From: Solen grandis | Taxonomy: Eukaryota > Mollusca > Bivalvia > Adapedonta > Solenidae | Assembly: GCA_021229015.1 (NCBI GenBank) | Contig: CM037777.1 | Location: forward strand, 53,265,554 to 53,329,553 | Length of the DNA stretch: 64,000 nucleotides | Direction: 5' to 3' | Shown here: piece after piece, positions 60,120-64,000 of the stretch | Position numbering within the stretch: the stretch's first letter is position 1 | Layout: every line of letters begins with the position of its first letter | The notes under the pieces: generated by a model | What the model was told of the DNA's origin: nothing | Databases searched by the model: none | The model's input: only the letters and a program-made list of their open reading frames with translations | Translations under genes and position numbers: made by a program

Positions 60120-61663
60120 ATTATTACATTATCTCTGTGTTCTAATACTGTTGTCCAGTCTGTCTCATTATTTTCATCTCTTGATTTCTTCACTCTTTCT
60201 CCATGAGTATGTGTGTCTCTCTCTTTATCTATGCATCTTCCTTCCCTGCCATTAAATTCTGTTTCATCTTCATTAAGTTGTGTACAGCTGGGAAGTCCAT
60301 AATCTGAAATAAATTACATTTAATTACATTTAACTCAGGTGTTGGTTGAATCACTAATTAATTTACAGTACATCCTCAAGATGTTTCTTCCATATTACAT
60401 TTCAATTATTTAACACATATTTAACAAAAGCTGTCTCAAACCCATTAGTAAATTTTACCATGGTATTGGATTTCTTACTGTAAATGTGTATGTACTAATT
60501 GGGATTACGAAACTTGAAACATGTCTGCCAGGAAGGAGAAATTACATTACCTCAGAATGATATGGTGTTTACTAATAAAGTTGTTCAGCTTGTGCTAATA
60601 TCATAGTTGTCATTTCCATTTTTATCATATATTACAATCATCATCATCATCATCATCATGAAAGAAGAAGGCTTCCAAGTTTATTTTCAAAAGTACATAC
60701 ATTGTAGTAATACATAAACATAGGTGCATGATTTGTTCTAGAAAAAAGAAAATGTTCTCATGAAATATTGCTGTGTTACAAGCTTGTTGTTTTAACAATA
60801 AAGTCTGTGATGGATTCTGTTGCACATTTTCTAATAAAGCCACAGGGGCTTATCAGCACAATGCTGACATCATGCTAACCAAAAGGGTCGGAAAAATTAA
60901 GGGGCGTTTTTTGATTGGCCCAGAATTAGCCGTATCAGTATGGAGCATCGAGAAAGGGTGTAACGGGTTGGTTTAAGCTGGTGGCCTTGTTTACGCAGGT
61001 TGCAGTCTCGCAGGGGTGGGAAATTATTGTTAATTGTTGTGGTCTCCGAGCCTGTGAACCACAGATATAGCACATAGGTGGATTTCTGGATTTCTGTACC
61101 AGATAAAAGTGCATCTGTACTGGATAACGATTTTTTGCACAGGAAGTACTAGATTGTAAATCAAAGTACTGCAGTGACTAAGATATCACAGGTTTTTGTG
61201 AAATGAAGTTGTTTAGAATAACTGCATTGATGTGGGGAAGTAGTTTACTTGCTTCATTCTAGATGGAGTGATAAGTCATTGTCTGGGCTGTGACTAGGTT
61301 TTTGATGTTACGGACATGTCTATGGTGTGTTGATTACATCTCTCATCAAGGTATTCATTAAGCTTTATCATATTTGATAATTATCATTATAGAGATGTGT
61401 GACATTTTGTCCTCATTTTTGTCAATGTTTGCTCAGCTGCATCTTCATTCTCCTCTGAAGGAAAACTTGATGCCACTTGACTATGTTTTGTCTTAATTAA
61501 TTTTTAATTCTTGGTTAATATAGTAATATCATTTAGCTATATACTAGATATAAATAATTTTACTGGTAAATAAGTAACATGTACAATGAATAATGATATC
61601 TAAACATTTTACTCTATTTAAACTTTTTACCACTTGTGACAATTTGGCAAACATAAACATCAT
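60120..61663. other. No gene seen
   Basis: Includes an (ATC)n run at about 60637-60660. Two small overlapping open frames at 60625-60976 lack support. Confidence 0.5.
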
Positions 61664-61722
61664 CTCCAAATGACTGAAATACTGTTGGTGGGACGTTAAA
61701 CCCAATAAACAAACAAACAAAC
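61664..61722 (+). mobile_element. SINE 3' tail fragment (Nin-DC-like)
   Basis: Reads 'ccaaatgactgaaatactgt', 'tggtgggacgttaaaccca', then (AAAC)n. The core GACTGAAATACTGTTG is also in the Leu/Ser-like SINEs here. From memory this core plus 'gttaaacccaa' matches the conserved 3' domain of animal Nin-DC SINEs. No head is visible, so it is 5'-truncated. Confidence 0.55.
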
Positions 61723-62102
61723 TTGGCAAACAGCGCAGAGCCAGATCAGACTGCCCATAGAAGGAGCTACCTTACCAGGGTCTCTGCAATTTGCTCATAC
61801 AAAATATGGTAGCTCAGTTTGTATACCTTTCAAAGTTCTGTTACTTGATATTCTTTGTGCATAAATAAATGAAGGAAAGGGTTTGACTATTATGTCTCAT
61901 ACCGGATAAAAGTATAATGATTTCTCAGGCTTTGTTTCCTGCAATTTTGTATGAACGATGTATTGAGCCCAGATAGAAAAGTTAAGGTCGACAATAATTG
62001 GAATTAACAAGTTGTGCATTAAATTGCACGTCAAAATCAATATCTGTCTGGATGGAAAATAACTTTCAAATTTAATAAAGTTTGATTTTTGTTGTTTTTC
62101 AG

Positions 62103-62283
62103 ATTAGGCCGCTGATAGATGTGCTGGTGCATGGAGACAGGCTGTGTCGGACTATGTCTAGCGTGTTATAACGGGATTGTGAAATTTAAACTCTTGTGTG
62201 TTTGGATTACAAATTAGGAGTGATAACTTGCACTGAAAGTACAGCAGTCTGACACGTATTCCAGAGGATTGTTTTCGTATAAG
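62103..62283 (+). other. Candidate spliced exon, probably non-coding (5' UTR-like)
   Basis: A long pyrimidine tract and acceptor (tttgatttttgttgtttttcag, AG at 62101-62102) precedes 181 bases of more balanced composition that end at 'gtataag' followed by a donor GTAATT at 62284. No frame is open throughout. One frame runs 22 codons from the acceptor before a stop. A 5' UTR exon or internal non-coding exon of a gene extending rightward is possible. It is equally compatible with chance splice-like words. Confidence 0.3.
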
Positions 62284-62665
62284 GTAATTTTGTTTTTATT
62301 TTCTCATCTGCAAAAACTATTTGCATGTCAAAAACATTACATTGGATTTTATTAAGGTTTTAATTTTTAAAGTTTTTGTTGGTCAGTTATCTCTGGATGA
62401 ACCAGTTCTTGTGATGCAGCATCTGTAAGTAACTGACAACTTTTCCATTTGAATAAGAAGTGAAAAATCCCACAGAGGTCACTTTCAGTCTAAAATGAAA
62501 GATAATTTTCTGTCTGGCCTCTTTGCCCAACTTAAAATACTGTTAAATTCTTCAAAAGTCTAATCTTTATAATTTCTCTATTATCTGTTCGTCTGGGCAG
62601 ACCATGGTCAGACATAAAGGTCTCCTAAACTTCAAAATCACAGCTTTAATAGAGGGCACAAGTCT

Positions 62666-62765
62666 NNNNNNNNNNNNNNNNNNNNNNNNNNNNNNNNNNN
62701 NNNNNNNNNNNNNNNNNNNNNNNNNNNNNNNNNNNNNNNNNNNNNNNNNNNNNNNNNNNNNNNNN
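62666..62765. other. Assembly gap (100 N)
   Basis: Exactly 100 N, the standard unknown-size gap. The apparent open frame crossing it (62604-62786) is not real. Confidence 0.99.
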
Positions 62766-63320
62766 CCCTATTTGTACCCAGACTAGACAGTTCGATTTTG
62801 TTTGGTTTTAACTGTGTTTGTCTCTATTATGTAACCTTGATACAGCCAATGTATTTACATGAGGGCAGAGGTAGATACCAGAATTTAGACCGATATATAT
62901 CTCTCAGAATAATTGATGATATGGAAAAAGAGTGTTTGCAGGAGATATAGGTTGGTTAACCAATTATTATCAGCAGTTGTGTCATCTGTAGGGTGTGGTC
63001 TTATGATTATCCTGATAATCATTATTCGATCCTATACAAACGGAGTAGACCTAGATCAGACAGCTCCAAGAGAGGGGGTCTCCTTTATTTTCTCATTAGA
63101 TTCTACTGCCTACATATTACAGACAAACCATTGTTTCATAAATCGTTAAATTTTGATGTTCAGTAAACTCATTAAGTCATAATTTGTATTTGAATATTCA
63201 TGAGGTAAATTATAAATTGTTACTTTGATTTGATTGTATTTTTGTAGAATGTTTTTGCATGGCAGTAAAAAGATAAGCTGTCAGAACTGTTCAGAGATTG
63301 ATTTTTCTAAGTAAAAAAGT
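62766..63320. other. No gene seen
   Basis: A 78-codon frame at 62913-63149 has no recognised similarity. Confidence 0.5.
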
Positions 63321-63332
63321 AAAAAGGAAGAG

Positions 63333-63588
63333 GGGGCCTCCGTGGCTGAGAGGGTAAAGTTGCTGACTTTAACACTCACTCAGCCCCTCACTGCTTGGGT
63401 TTGAATCCCGGCAGGGTCATTAGGATTTTCATGTGAGGAAGCCTTCAGGCTGGCTTGCGGTAGGTCGGTGGTTCTACCCGGATGTCTCCATGTATTCGGG
63501 GTCTTCCTCCACCTGTAATTAGCTGGACATCGCTATATGACTGAAATACTGTCAAGGCAACGGTAAACTCAAATAGTCAAGTCAAGTC
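63333..63588 (+). mobile_element. Leu/Ser-like tRNA SINE with perfect 12-bp duplication
   Basis: A 256-bp element: box A in GGCCTCCGTGGCTGAGAGGG, box B GGGTTTGAATCCC, the same body as 57304-57552 and a tail ending in 'aaatagtcaagtcaagtc'. AAAAAGGAAGAG occurs at 63321-63332 and 63589-63600, a clean duplication. This is the best-defined and probably youngest copy of the family in the window. Confidence 0.95.
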
Positions 63589-63600
63589 AAAAAGGAAGAG

Positions 63601-64000
63601 ATTACTTAAGAAAATGTTAATTAAGATGTCGTTAAATTTCATCATTGATTAAGATGAAAGATATTATGGTACAAAGTAACAGTTCTTCTCATCATTATCT
63701 CCCTCTGTATCTTCATTATCATCATCTTGTTTTAGATCCTATCCATATTTTATCATTAACAACATTTAATTTTAAAATAACCACATTTTTTGGTAGTTTT
63801 TGGCAAAGGAAAATAAATTATGAACTTTAATGTTTGGACCTTTGGGATGACCTTCCACAAGGTTATCCCATGCTATCAAAGGCTGTTGCAGACATTTACC
63901 ATGATAAACAGAAATGAGGGGTCCCCAGAATAAGCCAAGAAACCCAAGTACCCACTTAAGCTTCCAGTATTGGAACTAGTGCAAGGACTTGACATTAAAG
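63601..64000. other. No gene seen
   Basis: AT-rich sequence to the window end. A 61-codon frame at 63645-63830 is not convincing. Confidence 0.55.

Noticed and set aside
62604..62786. Open frame across the second N gap
   Set aside because: Most of its codons are N placeholders.

Overview
This window looks like gene-poor, repeat-rich animal genomic DNA, most likely from a bivalve mollusc. It is AT-rich, with long stretches lacking any open frame that looks coding. It carries tRNA-derived SINEs, LINE 3' tails, non-autonomous DNA transposons and many minisatellites. Several repeats resemble elements I know from clam and mussel genomes: the 'agtcccctcc...taggggacta' module, the 'agttttgcatgcaagc' module and the 'gactgaaatactgttg' SINE tail. 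No bacterial features (operons, Shine-Dalgarno-led genes, CRISPR) are present. No complete protein-coding gene can be supported, so the window is best read as intergenic or large-intron sequence. Two weak hints of transcription units exist: a TATA/ATG/splice-donor combination near 30.0 kb and a spliced-exon-like segment at 62.1-62.3 kb.

Layout. Positions 1-4133 and 12666-17636 form one very large inverted repeat. The right arm starts exactly at a 100-N assembly gap (12566-12665). This is more likely an allelic contig placed in reverse than a real palindrome. Each arm contains the same tRNA-Arg-like SINE with its target-site duplication and the same 34-bp minisatellite, but with different array lengths. 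Between 17.7 and 32 kb lie minisatellites with units of 40, about 28, 29 and 39 bp. The 39-bp array is split by a 1.6-kb insertion that has short inverted ends. From 32 to 49 kb the sequence is mostly featureless, apart from transposon copies, a near-perfect 28-bp-arm hairpin at 34.7 kb, a degenerate array of about 155 bp at 41 kb and tRNA-like SINEs. From 49 to 64 kb there are arrays of 41, about 101 and 24 bp, three SINEs of a Leu/Ser-like family (two with clear 12-bp duplications), a 462-bp hAT-like element with an 8-bp duplication, and a second 100-N gap (62666-62765).

The most informative family is a ~240-bp MITE present ten times. Its ends are TTAACCCTTTCCCTCATA and the reverse. One copy sits inside a tandem repeat whose neighbouring unit preserves the empty site, which shows directly that TTAA is the duplicated target. 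Together with the CCCT ends this points to a piggyBac-type element. The MITE carries an internal 33-bp-arm hairpin, and four of the ten copies have deletions that break within that hairpin.

All calls come from reading the sequence; no database or folding computation was run. Family names are from memory of typical motifs and are marked with lower confidence where they rest on short matches.
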